From NCBI GenBank assembly GCA_003117195.1, contig BDSI01000246.1:1-64000 (forward strand): DNA of 64,000 bases. The letters run 5' to 3'. The translations under genes were made by a program, and so were the position numbers. The notes under the pieces were generated by a model. The model was not told the origin of the DNA. It did not search any database and saw only the letters and a program-made list of their open reading frames with translations. Source of the stretch: Eudorina sp. 2006-703-Eu-15. Its lineage: Eukaryota > Chlorophyta > Chlorophyceae > Chlamydomonadales > Volvocaceae. Of the stretch, positions 20,901 through 32,102 are shown in pieces. Each line of letters opens with the position of its first letter. Positions within the stretch are counted from its first letter, which is position 1.

Positions 20901-21574
20901 CGTCTTCTCTGCCCTTCCGCCCGTTCGGGGCTCTGGTTCCCCCGCCTCTCCGCCGTTTTTGCCTCTTGCCCCCTCGCCGTTTTCCCGCCCTTGCCTCCCC
21001 CCTCGCCCCGCTTTCCCCCCTTGCCCCTTCTCCGCTGCCCCCCCCTGTGGCCCCCTTTCTTGTCTGGCCTCGCGTCGCCCCGCCCTCCCTTCTTTTCCCC
21101 CCCTTTTCCCCTGCCCCTCCCCGCCTCTTGTCGCCCTGCCGCGTCCCGTTTGGGCTTCTCCTGCCTGTCCTTTCCTTCCCTTCCCTTCCCTCGTCCCCCC
21201 CCCGTTTCTTCGCCCCCGTGCTCGTCCCCCGCTGGCTTCGCTCCCCCCCCCCCTTCCCCTCTTCCTTTTTTCCTCCCCTCTCCTCCTTCGTCTCTTTGTC
21301 TTCCCCCCTCCCCCTCCCTTCCCGTGCCCTGCCTGTTCGTTTCCCCCCGTCCTTTTTTCCCCTCCGGGGGCCCTCCCCGGTTCCCCCTCCCGTTGTCCCT
21401 CCCGGCCCGCCGCCCCTTTCCTGTTGTCCCTTTGCGTTCCCTGTTCTCCTTTTTCCCCTCTGGGGACTTCCCCGCGTTGTCGCTTGTTTTCCCCTTTGTT
21501 GTCCTTTTTCGGGCGCCCGCTTTTCGTTCGCCTCCGTCCCCTTCGGTTGGCCCTTTGTCTTTTCCTTTGTCCCC
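14919..21574. other. Long spacer, no gene identified
   Basis: Dispersed elements continue to about 15,080. A-bearing spots occur at 15,792-15,830, 17,845-17,940 (perfect CTTCCCC-AAAA-GGGGAAG hairpin), 18,052-18,060 and 19,345-19,356. 17,940-18,250 is rich in CCCCGGGG palindromes. 15,500-16,300 is somewhat G-enriched but matched nothing. A C run of 19 lies at 18,854-18,872. Confidence 0.5.
18641..18750 (+). repeat. Short tandem array CCCTCCCCGCC
   Basis: About ten imperfect copies of an 11-14 base unit built from CCCTCCCCGCC. With C possibly standing for A, the original unit cannot be restored. Confidence 0.75.
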
Positions 21575-21730
21575 GTAGGGAGGAGGGAACCCAGTGCTTC
21601 CCTTTGTCCCCTTTGTTTCTCCCTAAAGGGAGACGAACTATTGCTTCCCCTCCGGGGAACCCCTGTCGTCCCCTTTGTTTCTCCCTAAAGGGAGACGAAC
21701 CGGAGGGGAAGGGGAACCGGAGGTGCTTGC
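21575..21730 (+). repeat. A-bearing element copies including an inverted copy
   Basis: Two complete TCTCCCT/AGGGAGA hairpins lie at 21,616-21,640 and 21,679-21,700. From 21,687 to 21,723 the + strand turns purine-rich; this stretch is the reverse complement of the dispersed element half found at about 5,170 and 56,418. The element therefore exists in both orientations, and this inverted copy keeps its adenines. Confidence 0.85.
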
Positions 21731-21914
21731 TGTCCCTTCAGTCCCTTCTGTTCCCTTCATCGCCGGCCCCGCCGGGCCTGCCGGGCCCCGCCGGGCCTGC
21801 CGGGCCCGCCGGGCCTGCCGGGCCCCGCCGGGCCTGCCGGGCCTGCCGGGCCCCGCCGGGCCTGCCGGGCCTGCCGGGCCCCGCCGGGCCTGCCGGGCCT
21901 GCCGGGCCCGCCCC
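21731..21914 (+). repeat. Composite satellite: TCCCTTC units plus GCCGGGCCT array
   Basis: TCCCTTC-type units (21,731-21,758) are followed by an array of GCCGGGCCTGCCGGGCC variants. The same two-part arrangement recurs at 30,616-30,817 and 37,371-37,440. Confidence 0.85.
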
Positions 21915-21939
21915 CGTTTTTCGTCTTTCCCTCTGTTTC

Positions 21940-22240
21940 TCCCTTGTCGTCCCCTCTGTTTCTCCCTTGTCCCCTACGGGGAAGGGAGACGAACCCCTTG
22001 TCCCCGTCCGTAGGGAATTACTTCCTCTTTGTAGACTCCCCTCCGTCCCTTGCCTGCTTTCCGTTCCGTTCCGTTCCCGTCCTGGCCCGTCCCGTTGTCC
22101 CCTCCGGTTCCCCTTCTTCCCCTCCGGTTCGTCTCCCTTTCGGGCGCCCCCCGGGGCCGCCCGCGGTCCCCCTCCGGGGCCGCCCCTCCGGGGCCGCGGG
22201 CCGCCGCCCTGGGGGCCGGGGGGGGGGGGGGGGGGGGGGT
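21940..22240 (+). repeat. Element cluster ending in a G run
   Basis: A-bearing hairpin CCCCTACGGGG near 21,972 and a short island to 22,035, then dispersed element halves at 22,100-22,200. A run of 22 G at 22,218-22,239 is the longest purine run on this strand. Confidence 0.75.
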
Positions 22241-24893
22241 CCCCGTCGGGGCCCCCGGGCCCCTCCCTTCCCCGCCCTTCTTTGTCCTTCCTCCTCCCCT
22301 GCCCCCCCTTTTTCCCCGTCTCCCTCTCTTTTCCCCCCCCCTCCCCTCCCCTTCGTTGCCCCTCCCCCTCTTTCCTTGCCCTTCCTTTCGCCCCCTGTTC
22401 CCCTGCTTCCCCTCCTCTCCTGTCTTTTTTCTTCCGCCCCTTCGCCCCTTCCTTCCCGTCCTTCGTTCCGTCGGTCGCCCGCCGGTTTCCCCCCCTGCTG
22501 TCGTGGGTTCCCTTCCTCCCGGGCGTGTTTTCTTTCCCCCCCCCCCTTCCCCCTTTCTTTGCTCCTCGCTTCTTTGCTCCTCGCTTCTTTGCTCCTCGCT
22601 TCTTTGCTCCTCCCCTGTGGCCCCCTCCCGTTCTTTGTCTTTTCGCTCGGCCCCTTTCTCCCCTTTTTCCCTCCTTTCGCCCCGCCCCCCCTCCCCGTTT
22701 CTTCTTCGCTTCTCTGTCTCTCCCCTCGCCCCTGCTTCTTTTCCTCCCTCCGCCCGGGTGCTCTCTTCCGCTCCGTTTTCCCCCCCTCCCCTCCTCTTCC
22801 CCCCCTCTTCCGTCCGTTCTCCTCCTCCCTTTTCTCTTCCCCCTTCCTTGTTTTTTTCCCCCCCCGGTGCCCCCGTTTTCCTTTTTCTCCCCCCCCCCTT
22901 CCTTTTCTTCCTGTTTTTCCCCCCCGGGGCCCCCCTGGGTCGTTGTTTTCCGTTCGTCCCTTGTTTTCCCCCGCGGGGCCCTCCCGGTCCTCGCCCGTTT
23001 TCCGCCCTGTTGTCCCGTTTCGGTCCCCCCTCCGGGGCCTTGCCGGGGCCGCCGTCTCCCTCGTTCTTCTCTTTTCTCCTGTCTCCCCCTGCGCTCGCTC
23101 GGTGCGCCCCGCTGCCGTTTGTGCTCTCCCCCCCTCCTTCGTCCGCTCTCCTTTGTTCTCCCCTTTCTTCCCCCTCCCCTTGTGCGCGCTTCGCCCCTTT
23201 GCTTCTGTTTGTCTCTCTCCCTCCCTTCGCCGCCCTCCTCCCCCCCTTTGTTCTCTCCCTTCCCCCTCCCCGCCCCTCTTCCGCCCTCGGCCTCTGTTGC
23301 CGTCCCCCCTCTCCTTCCTCCCCCCCGCCGTCTTCCGCGTTCCCTGCCCCCGCCCGTCGTTCCCCTTCGGGCCCCCCTCCTCCGTCCCCTTCTTGGCTTC
23401 GCCCCTCCCTCCCTTTTGGTCGTCTTTTTCGCGTTCGCCCCCCTCCGTCCCCTCGCCGCTCCGCGTCCCTTCCCCCCCTGCCTGTTCTCCTTTCTCCTCT
23501 TCCCCCCCTCCTCCCCGGCGGCCCCCCGCTTTGCCCTGGGGCCTCGCGGCTTTGCCCTCCCCGGCCTTCCCGCTTGGCTCTGCCGCCTCCCTTCTTTCTT
23601 CTCCCCCCTCCCTCCTTTTCCCTCTCGTTTCTGCCGTCCCTCCCTCTTTTTTCTTTTTCCGTCGCTCGCCCGCCCCCCTTGTGCTCGGTTGTCCGCTCCT
23701 CCCTCTCTTTCCGTCTTTTCCCGCTTTTTCCCTCTTGTCCCCCTTCCCCCCCCGGTCGCCTCGGCTTTTTTCTTCTTGCCCTCCCGCTTCCTCGGCCTGT
23801 CCTTCCCCTCCTTGTCCCCCGCCGGTTTCCTGCGCCCTTTTTCTCTTTCGTTTGTGTTCCCACTGTTGCTTCGTCCCCGTCGGGGCCCCCGGCCCCGCCC
23901 CCGGGCCCCCCTTTCTTGCGGCCCCCCCCTTCCTCCTCCTCCCGCTTTTCCGCTCTGTCCCCTGCTTTTCGTCTCCTCTCCCCTTTTTCTCCCCCTTCCT
24001 CCCGGTTTTTCTCGCTTGCTCTCGGCGTTGCCCCGCTCCCCTTCGTTTCCCCCCCGCTCCTCTCCCGCTTGCGTTCCGCCCGCCCCCTCGCCTCCCCTCT
24101 TCCCGTTTCTGCTTTCCCCTCCCCTTCTGTTCTCGCCCCTCTCTTCTTGCCCGTCGTTCCCCTTCGGGGCCCCCTCCCTTGCTCTTTTTGTCTCCCCCTT
24201 TTCCCCCTTTGTTCTTTCTCTCGCTCCCTCTCTCCCTTCTTTTCTTCCCCTTGTCCCTTTGTTTTCTGTGCCCCCCCTTGTCCTCGCCTCCCCCGTCCTT
24301 CCTCCCCCGCCCTTCCCGCTTTTTCCCTCCTTCCCGTTCTTTCCCTTCCGGGGCCCTTGCCCGTTCTTTGTTCCCCCGCCCCCCGTGCCCCTTCCGCCCT
24401 CGTTTCCTCTTCTGCCCGCCCTTCTCCCCTTTTCTTTCCTTCGCTTCCCCTCCCCTTCTCCGGTCCCCTGGTGTCCCCTTCGGTGCCCCCGTCCCTTTGG
24501 TTGCCCCCTTTGTTTCCCTTCCCTCCGGCCCTTCCTTGTTTTCCTCCTGCCTTTCTGCCGCCCCTTGGCTCGCCCCCCTCCGCCGTCCTGTCTCTCTTTC
24601 GCCGTTCCTTGTTCTCCGCCCCCGTCGTTCGGGTTGGTCCCTCCCCCGCCCCGCCCCTCCTTCCCCTTCGGCGCCCCCGTTTTTCTTGCTCCTTCCTTTC
24701 TCCGCCTCCTTCTTGTCCCCTCTTCTGCGTGTGCTTGCTCGCTTTTTGTCTCCCCCTTTCTTGTTTCCTCCGCCTCCTCTGTTCCTCCGCCCCGCTCCCT
24801 TTTTCTTTCGTCTCCCCTGTCCCGCTCTTCCCCCCGTCCCTCCCCGCTTGCTTTTTCCCCTTCTTTTTGTTCTCGTTCCCTTGTCTCCCTTCT
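22241..24893. other. Spacer, no gene identified
   Basis: Almost wholly adenine-free (single A at 23,862). A 15-base tandem repeat TTTGCTCCTCGCTTC occupies 22,558-22,605. No gene recognised. Confidence 0.5.
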
Positions 24894-24980
24894 CGGCCCG
24901 GTGGCCGCGTGGTTCCTTGCCCCCCTTTTGCCCCTTGGCGTGGCTTCGCGGTCCCCGCGGGTTCGCCTCCCTCCTTTCCG
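24894..24980 (+). tRNA. trnS-UGA: tRNA-Ser(UGA), A-to-C recoded
   Basis: Class II cloverleaf. The 5' side 24,894-24,901 (CGGAAAGG when decoded) pairs with CTTTCC plus G at 24,974-24,980. The D arm reads TGGCCGCGTGGTT, i.e. the familiar TGGCCGAGTGGTT. Anticodon stem 24,922-24,926 pairs fully with 24,934-24,938; T33 is at 24,928 and the anticodon at 24,929-24,931 reads TGC, i.e. TGA. A long variable arm (GTGG/CCAC) lies at 24,940-24,956. T stem GAGGG/CCCTC surrounds TTCGAAT (read TTCGCCT). One base seems missing at the acceptor/T-stem join. Ala(UGC) would also fit the anticodon letters, but the class II arm says serine. Confidence 0.9.
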
Positions 24981-27900
24981 TCTTCGCTTGTTCTTTGGCG
25001 TCTTCTTCCCCTTTTCCCCCCCCCCCCCCTGTGTCCCTTTTGTTCCCCCCCGTCCCTTTCTCCTGTTGCCTGCTTTCCCCTGCGGGGCCCGCCTGCGTTG
25101 GGGCCCCCGCTGCCTTTCCCCCTGTGCCTCCGTCCTTTGGCGTTCCCCCCTTTCTTTCGTCGGCCCCCGCCCCTTGGCTTTTTTCCCCCGTTTTCGGCGC
25201 TCGCTTTTCCCTCCCTTCTCTTTTCTTCTCGTTGCCTTCTCTTTCCTTCTCCCCTTCCGCCCGCTTTCCCTTTCGTTTTCGGCCCCTCGCCGCCTCCTCC
25301 CCCCCCCCCCCCCCTGTCTTGTCCCCCTTCGGCTCCCCTTCTTCGTTCCGTGTCTTTCCCCCCTTCGTTCCCCCGCGTTTTGGTCTTCTCCTTCCCTCCC
25401 GCCCCTCGCCCGTTGGTCTTTTTCTGTGTCCCCCCTCTTTCTCGTTGTCTTCCTCCTTCCCCCTCTCCCCTTTTCTTTTGTCGCTGGGTCGCCTTTTTCC
25501 CCTTCCCCCCCTTTCTCGCGTTTTTTTTCTTTTCCTCCTTTCGGTGGTTTTGTCCCCCGGTCCCCCTCCTCCCCCCCCTTGCTTTTCTGCCCTCTCTCCT
25601 GCGTTCCCCTTTCCTTTGGCCCCCCCTTCCCCCTGCCTTTCCGTTTGCGCTTCGTCCGGTGCCCCCCCTCCGTGCCCCCTCCCCGCCCTCCCTTCTTCCC
25701 CGTCGGGGCCCCGTTCGCGCCTTCTCCTCCTCCCTTCCCCTGCTTTTCCGTTCTTCTTCTCCTCGTGTTCCTTTCCCCCTCCCCCTCCCTCCGTCCTGTC
25801 CCTTTTTTGCTTTGTTTTTCTCCTTCCCCTCCCCGCCTCGCCCTTTCTCCCCGTCCTTTCTCCGGTCGTCTCCCCTGCCTCTCTTCCCTCCTCTCTGTTT
25901 CGCTCCCGTTGCTTCGGCCCGCTTTCCCCTGCCCTTTTTTCGCCCTCCGCCCTCCCTCCTCCCTCCCCCCCCTCGCTCTTTTTCTCCGGTTTCGCCTCCG
26001 TGCGGTTTTTCTCTCCTCCTCTCGCTTCGGTCCCTTTCTCCTCTTTCCTCCTGTTCCCTTTGTTCCGGCGCTTTCCCGTTCCCCCCCTGTTTCCGCTTCC
26101 GGGTCCTCGTTCCGCCCCCTCCCGCCCCTCCGGTCTTCCCTGCCCGTCGTTCCCCTTCGGTTCCCCCCCCGGGGCCGCCGTTGTCCCCCCCGGGGCCCCG
26201 CCGGGCCCCTCCTTTGCCTTTTGTCCCCCCGGGGCCCCCTGCCCTGCGTGTTCCGCCCTTTCCCCCCCCCCTCTCTGTCGCCCCTTTGGCCTCTTCTTTC
26301 TCCCCCTGCTTTTTTGTCTCCCCTTTTTCCCCCCCCCTTTCCTGTTCCTCCCCCCTTTCCCCCTTTTTTTCCCTCCCGTCTCTGGTCCCCCCGTGCCCCT
26401 GTTTCTTTTGTCCCTCCCCTTCGCCTGCTTCCGCGTCTCCCCCTTCGCGTTGTCCCCCTCTTTGTCCCCTTCCTGTGTTGCTCCGCTTCCCGCGCCGTTG
26501 TCCTTTCCGTTCCCCTCCGGCGTTTTTCCCCTTTCCCCCTCCCCTCCGCCTCCGGGCCCCGCGCCTCCGTTTCCCTCCCCTCCCCCCCCCGTCGCTTCCT
26601 TCTCTTCCGTTTTTTTGTTCGCGCCTGTCGGCTCTTCCGCCCCCCTCGTTTTTGCCTGTGTCCCCCCGTTTCTTTCTCCCCCCGCTCCCTTCTTCTTTCC
26701 TTCCTTCCCCTCCGGTCCTCCCGGTCCCTTCTCTTCTTCCCTCCGGGCCCCGCCCCCGCCCGTTTCCCCGCCTCCCTTCCCGTTCGTTTCGCTCCCTCCC
26801 CTCCCTCTTCCCCCCGCTCCCGTCGTGCTCTCGTTCCGTCCGTTCCTCTTTCTCCCCTTCGTTCCGTTTCCTGTCCTTCTGTCCCCTCCGGGGCCCCCCC
26901 GCCTTTGCCTTCTTTCCTCGTTTTCCGCCTCCCCTCGCTGTGTGGTTCTCTTCTTCCCGTCCTTTTTCCTTCCTGTCCGCCTCTCCCCTCTGGCCCCCCT
27001 CTCTCTTCGTTCCGCGGTTCCCCTTTGTTCTCCTCTCTCGCCTGTCCCCTTCGGGCCCGCCTCTCGCTCTCGTCTTTCTCGTCCCGCCCCCCGTCCGCCC
27101 CTCCGCTCCCCGCCGTGTTGGCTTTCGTTTCTCTCCGCTTGTCCCTTTTCGTTCGTCTTTTCCGGTTCCCCCTGTCCCCCGTCCGTCGTCTCGTCTTTGT
27201 CCCCTGTCTTCCCCTCCGGGCCCCCCTTTGGGTTCGTCTCGTTCTGGCGGCCCTCCCCGGGCCCTCTGTTCCGTGTTCGTCTTCCTTCCCCGTCGGGGCC
27301 CCGGTCGCCCCCCGCGCCTCGTCTGGTGTCCCTTTTGGGGCCGTGCGGGCTTTGTCCCCTTTGCCGCCCCGGCCGGGCCCCGCGCCCGCCGCCCTCGGGC
27401 GCCCCGTCGTTGTCCTTTTTTTCTTTTCCCCGCCCCCTTCGGCCTTCCTTTTCCTTCCTTTGTCCTCTGTCCCCCCCGGCGGCCTGCTCCCCCCCCGCGC
27501 CGTTCCGCCCCCCCCGTCCTCGCTCCGCTTCCGTTCCCCTTTTTCGCCCCCCTCTGCCTCGCGTTCCCCGTGGTCCTGTGTCTCGTCCCCGCCCTCCCCC
27601 CCTTCTCCCTTCTCCCCCGGTTTCCGCGGTGCTGGCTCCCCTTTCTTTCGTCGCCGCCCCTCCCCCCCTCTGCCCGCTTTCCGCTCTTCCTCCCGCCCCG
27701 TCGTCCCCCCCCCGTGCTTTTCGTCGTCCTTGGCTTCCGCGTGTCCCTTCTGGCCGTCCGTCGTTCTGGCTTCCCTTCTCGTCCCTTTCTCCCTTCTTTC
27801 CCCCCGCCTCCCTCGCCTTCCCTCGTCCCGTCCTTGCTCCCCTTTCTCTTTGCGCCCCCGCCGCCTTTCTGCCCCTTTTCTTCTTTTCCTTTTTCGTTCT

Positions 27901-29058
27901 CCTTTCTCCCCCCGCCCGTCGTTCCCCTTCGGGCCCCCCTCCTCGGCGCCCCCCCGTCTTCCTCTCTTTCTCGTCGCCTCTCCCCTCTTGCTTTTCCTCC
28001 CGTTCTTTTTTCCGCCCCTTCGTGTCCTTTCCCCGCCCCCCTTTTGTCCCCCCGGGGCCCCCCCCTCCCCTGGCCCCCCCTCTTCCGCCTCGCTCCCTCT
28101 TCTCCTTCTCGCCGTTTTCCCCGTTCGGGCCCGTTCTTTCCTTTTTTTGTTCCTTTTCCGGCCCCCGTCGTTTCTCCGCCGGGGCTTGTTTTCCCTTCGG
28201 GTTCCTTCCGCGGGCTCCCGTCCCCCCCGCCCCCCGCCCCTCCCCGTCGCGCCCGCTGGCCTCGCCTTTGCCCCCCCGCTCCCTCCCTCCTCCCCCCCTT
28301 TCTCCCTCCGCTCTCTCGTCGTTTGTCCCCCCCGGGGCCGCCTCCCGCTTTTTGTTTCTCCTCTCTTTGCGCTTCGCTGCCCCCCCCCTCCTTCTCGGGT
28401 CCCTCTCGTTTCCTCCCTTTTCCTGTTTCCCCCCTCCCCTCCCCTCCCTCCCTCCCCCTTCTCCCTTTCTTCTCCGTTTCGTCCCCTTCCCCCCCCTCGT
28501 TTTCCTCCCCTCCGTCTTCGCTCCTTTTGTTCCTCCCCTCCTTTTCCTTTTTCGCCCCCTCTGTTCTCTTCCCCTCCCCTCCTCTCTCTTCCCTTTGCCT
28601 GCTCCCCCCTCCTCGCCCTTTCGCCGTCCTTTGCTCTTTTTCTCCCGCTCTCCCGCCTTTTCGCTGCCGCCCCTTTCCTTTCGTCCGTTTCCTTCTTTTT
28701 TGCCCCCCTCCCCTTCCCCTTTTTTTCGCTCTCCCCCCGCCCTCTGTCTCGCTCCGGCCTTCCCGTTTTCCCCTGCTCCTCCCCCCCGCGTCGTTTCTCC
28801 CCCCCCTTTTGTGCTTCCTCTTCCCTTTTCCTCCCCTTCCCTTCCCTTGTCCTCTGTTCGTTTGGTCCCTGTTCCTTCTCCTTTCCCTTTCTTCCTTTTC
28901 GTCCGCCTCCGCTGTTCCCTCGCTCCCCTCCGCTGTCTTCCCCTTCCCTCCCTTTCGCCCGTCCGCGCCCTGCTCCTCCTCCCCTGCCCTCCGTCCCTCC
29001 TTCTTCCCCGCTTTCCCGCTTTCTCCCCTCTCCCCCCCTTCTCCTCCTCTGCCCTCCC
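24981..29058. other. Spacer, no gene identified
   Basis: Adenine-free as far as I can see. C run of 16 at 25,299-25,314; GC palindromes at 26,150-26,240 and 27,220-27,420. No gene recognised, though small ones could be missed. Confidence 0.45.
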
Positions 29059-29130
29059 GGGTTCCTCGTTCCCTGGCTCGGCCCGCGGCCTTCTCCGCCG
29101 TTGCTGTCGGTTCGCTTCCTCCTGCGCCTG
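29059..29130 (+). tRNA. trnR-UCU: tRNA-Arg(UCU), A-to-C recoded
   Basis: Acceptor 29,059-29,065 pairs with 29,123-29,129 (two G-T wobbles). T8 is at 29,066. D stem 29,068-29,071/29,080-29,083 with GG at 29,075-29,076 decodes to GTTCAATGGCTAGGAC, close to plastid trnR(UCU). Anticodon stem 29,085-29,089/29,097-29,101, T33 at 29,091, anticodon 29,092-29,094 TCT. T stem GTAGG/CCTAC around TTCGATT (read TTCGCTT). TAT (Ile) is the only other reading of the anticodon. Confidence 0.86.
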
Positions 29131-30865
29131 CTCTCTCGTTCGCTTCCTTCCCCTTCTTTGCTGTTTGCTTTCTCTCCCCCCCGTCGCGTCCTCCCCCGTT
29201 GCCTTCTTTCTTTTTTGTTTCTGCCTCCCTCCCCTCCCGCTTCTTTTTCTCTCCTTTCGCTTTTCGGTCCCCCTCTTTGTTCTTTCTCTCCGCCTCCGCG
29301 CTGTGCGTCCCCCTTCGCTCCCGCCGCCCCGTTCGTCCGCCCTTTCTCCCGTCCCCGCCCCTGCTTTGGTTCTCCCCTCCCGTCCCGTGCCGCGCGTCTC
29401 CTCCTTCTTTTGTCGCTTTCTCTTCCCTCTGCTCCCTTTCCCTTTCGGCCTTGGTTCCCCTCCCTCCCTCGTTTCTCCCCCCCTCCCGGCCCGTCCGTCC
29501 CCTCTCGGCTCCCCCCGTTGTTTCTTTTGTTTCTCCCCCCGGCCGTCCCTCCCCCGCCCGCCCCCCCCCCCCTGGCCTTCCCTTCGCCCCCGCCTCCCCT
29601 CGTTCCCCGTCTTTTTTCCCTTCCGTCCCCTTCTTCCTCCCTTCCTGCTCTCCCGTTTCCCGCTTTCCTCCTCCTGTTTTTGCCGGCGCCTTTTCGTTTT
29701 TCTTCCCCCCCGTCGTCCCCTTGCCCCTCTCCGCCTCCCCGCCTTCCCTCCCCGTTGCTTTGTCCCCCTTTTTTTGTCTCCTTCCGCCCCTTTCCCTTCC
29801 CTCTCTCTCCCCCTCCCTGTTCCTTCCCCTTCCCCGTTCGGTTCCTCCCCTCCTTCCCTTCTTTTCCTTTCCCCCCCTTCCGCGCCTTCCCGGTTCCCCT
29901 TCCCGGTCGTTTCCCTTCGGTTCGTCTCCCTTTCGGGCGCCCCCCGGGGCCGCCGTCGTCCCCTTTGTTTCTCCCTCCCGGGCGCCGCCCCGCCGGGCCC
30001 CTCCTCTGCTCCCCCCCTTCCTCCCCCCTCCTCCTCCGTGTTTCTTGTTTCCTTTTCCCCGGGGCTTCCGCCTGTGCTTCCTTCCCGCCGCCCCTTGGCT
30101 TCTCTCTCCCTCCCCTCCGCTCCCCCCCCCCCCTTTTGCTTCGCCCGTTTGTGGCGTCGCTTCTCCCCTCGCCCGTCGTTTGTTTTCGCCCTCCCGCCTC
30201 TTTTTCTCTTCGTTTCCTTCCCCTTCGCGTCTCCGCCGTCCCCTCCCGGTCCGCCGTCCGTTCCCTCCTCCCGCCTCGCCCTTTGTCTTCCCTGCCTTGT
30301 TCCCCTCGGCCTCGCGCCCTTTTCTCCGCCGTTCCTTGTTGTTTCCGTTTTGCTTCGCCCGCTGCTCTGTCCTCCCCCGTCTTCGGTTCGTTCCCGTTCT
30401 CGTTCCCCCCTTCCTTCCCTTTTCTTCTCCTTTCCCCCCCTCGCCGTCGCCCCCCCGTTTCCGGGTTGGGCCCCGCCTGCTTCCCCGTCGGGGGCCCGCT
30501 TGTTCGTCTCTTTTCCCCGCTTCGTGGCCCCTCTCGCCCTCTTTTCCCCCCCCGGCCCCCCTGCCTCCCCCCCCTCTCTTGCCCGTTTTTTGTCTCTCGC
30601 CTTCCCGGCGTTTGCTGTCCCTTCCCTCCCTTCTGTTCCCTTCCGTCCCTTCTGTTCCCTTCCGTCCCTTCTGTTCCCTTCCGTCCCTTCTGTTCCCTTC
30701 CTCGCCGGGCCTGCCGGGCCCCGCCGGGCCCCGCCGGGCCTGCCGGGCCCCGCCGGGCCTGCCGGGCCCCGCCGGGCCTGCCGGGCCCCGCCGGGCCTGC
30801 CGGGCCCCGCCGGGCCTCCCGTGCTGTTGTCGTGCTTCCCTCTTCCCGCTTTTTTCCCGCTCCCT
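29131..30865. other. trnR-tufA spacer with satellite
   Basis: Dispersed element copy at 29,916-30,000. Composite satellite at 30,616-30,817: about four units near 19 bases (CTGTTCCCTTCCGTCCCTT), then the GCCGGGCCT array. No gene recognised. Confidence 0.55.
30616..30817 (+). repeat. Composite satellite, second locus
   Basis: Same two-part structure as 21,731-21,914: TCCCTTC-type units, then GCCGGGCC(T/C) repeats. It ends about 50 bases before tufA. Confidence 0.85.
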
Positions 30866-32102
30866 CTGTCCCGCTCCCCTTTGCCCGTCCCCCCCCCCTG
30901 TCCCTCTTGGTCCTCTTGGCCCCGTCGCCCCCGGTCCCCCCCCTTCCCTGCCGCGCTTCCTCTGCCCTTCGCTGCCCGCGGTGGTTCTGTTGGTCCCCGC
31001 TCTGCTGCCCTTGCCTCCGCTCCTGCCGCCCCCGCTCGTGGGCTTCCCCTTCCCCCGGCTCCCGTCGCCTCTGCCCCCGCTCCCCGTCCCTCTGCTCCCG
31101 TCGCCTGTCCCGGCCCTGCTGCCTCTGTCCCCCTCTGCTTCCGGGTGCGGCGCCCCTGGCTGGTGCTCTTCTCGTTGTCTCTGGTGCTGCTGGTCCTCTG
31201 CCCCCCCCCCCGCCCCTCTTCTGTTCGCTCCCCCGTCGGTGTTCCTCCTCTTGTCGTTTTTTTCCCCCCGCCGCCCCCGTCGCTGCTCCGCCCTTCTTGC
31301 CTTCGTTGCCTTCGCCGTCCGTGCCCTTTCGCTCCCTCTGCCTTCCCCGGTGCTGCCTTCCTGTCGTTCCTGGTTCCGCTTTCTTCGCTTTCGCCGCCTT
31401 CCTTGCCCCTCCCCCCTTCCCCGTGGTGCCGCTCCCTGGGTTGCTCCCCTTTCTCCCTTCCTGGCTCCTGTTGCCCGCTCCCTTCCCCCTCCCCCCCGTG
31501 CCCCCGCTCCCCCCTTCCTCTTCGCTGTCGCCGCTGTTTTCTCTCTTCCCGGGCGTGGTCCTGTCGCCCCCGGTCGTGTCGCCCGTGGTCCGCTCCCCCT
31601 TCGCGCTCCTGTTGCCCTTGTCGGGTTCCCCCCCCCCCTCCGCTGTTGTCCCTGGTTTCGCCCTGTTCCCCCCCCTTTCGCTGCCCCCTTGCTGGTGCTC
31701 CCGTCGGTGTCCTTCTTCGTGGTGTTCCGCCCCCGCTCTTGCCCGTGGTCTGGTTCTTGCTCCCCCTGGTCCTCTTCCCCCGCCCCCTCCGTTTGCCGCC
31801 CCGTCTCTGTTTTCCCTCCCGCCGCCGGTGGTCGCCCCTCTGCGTTTCTGCTTGGTTCTCCCCCCCCTTTTCTGTTCGTCCCCCCGCTGTTCCTGGTCCC
31901 GTTGTCGGTTTTCCCCCTCTTCCCCTGCGTCCTCCTTCCTCCGTCGCCGCCGCCCCTTCCCCCCCCTGGCCCTGCCTGGTGCCCGTCTTCGTCTGCCCGT
32001 CGCCCTTCTTCCCCCCTTGCGCTTGCCCCCGGCCTGCGTTTTGCCCTTCGTGCGGGTGGTCGTCCTGTGGGTGCTGGTGTTGTTCCTCCTCTTGTTGTCT
32101 CC
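30866..32102 (+). CDS. tufA: Plastid elongation factor Tu (A-to-C recoded)
   Basis: GTPase that brings aminoacyl-tRNA to plastid ribosomes. Start CTG (ATG) 30,866. The G1 loop NIGTIGHVDHGKTT reads [14 protein letters not shown] near 30,905-30,945, then GGSVGKRYDEIDSAPEEKA reads [19 protein letters not shown]. The G3 motif DCPGH reads ACPGP; AILVVSGADGPMPQ reads [27 protein letters not shown] reads [13 protein letters not shown] in domain 2, and NPSSVAEE reads PPSSVAAA in domain 3. The end EGGRTVGAGVV reads [11 protein letters not shown], then TCC (TAA) at 32,100-32,102. The 1,237-nt span gives about 412 codons, the family length. The frame shifts around eight times; the first is one C short in the run after Gly-His-Gly of the G1 loop. 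It is followed by trnE, as in Chlamydomonas. Confidence 0.96.
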
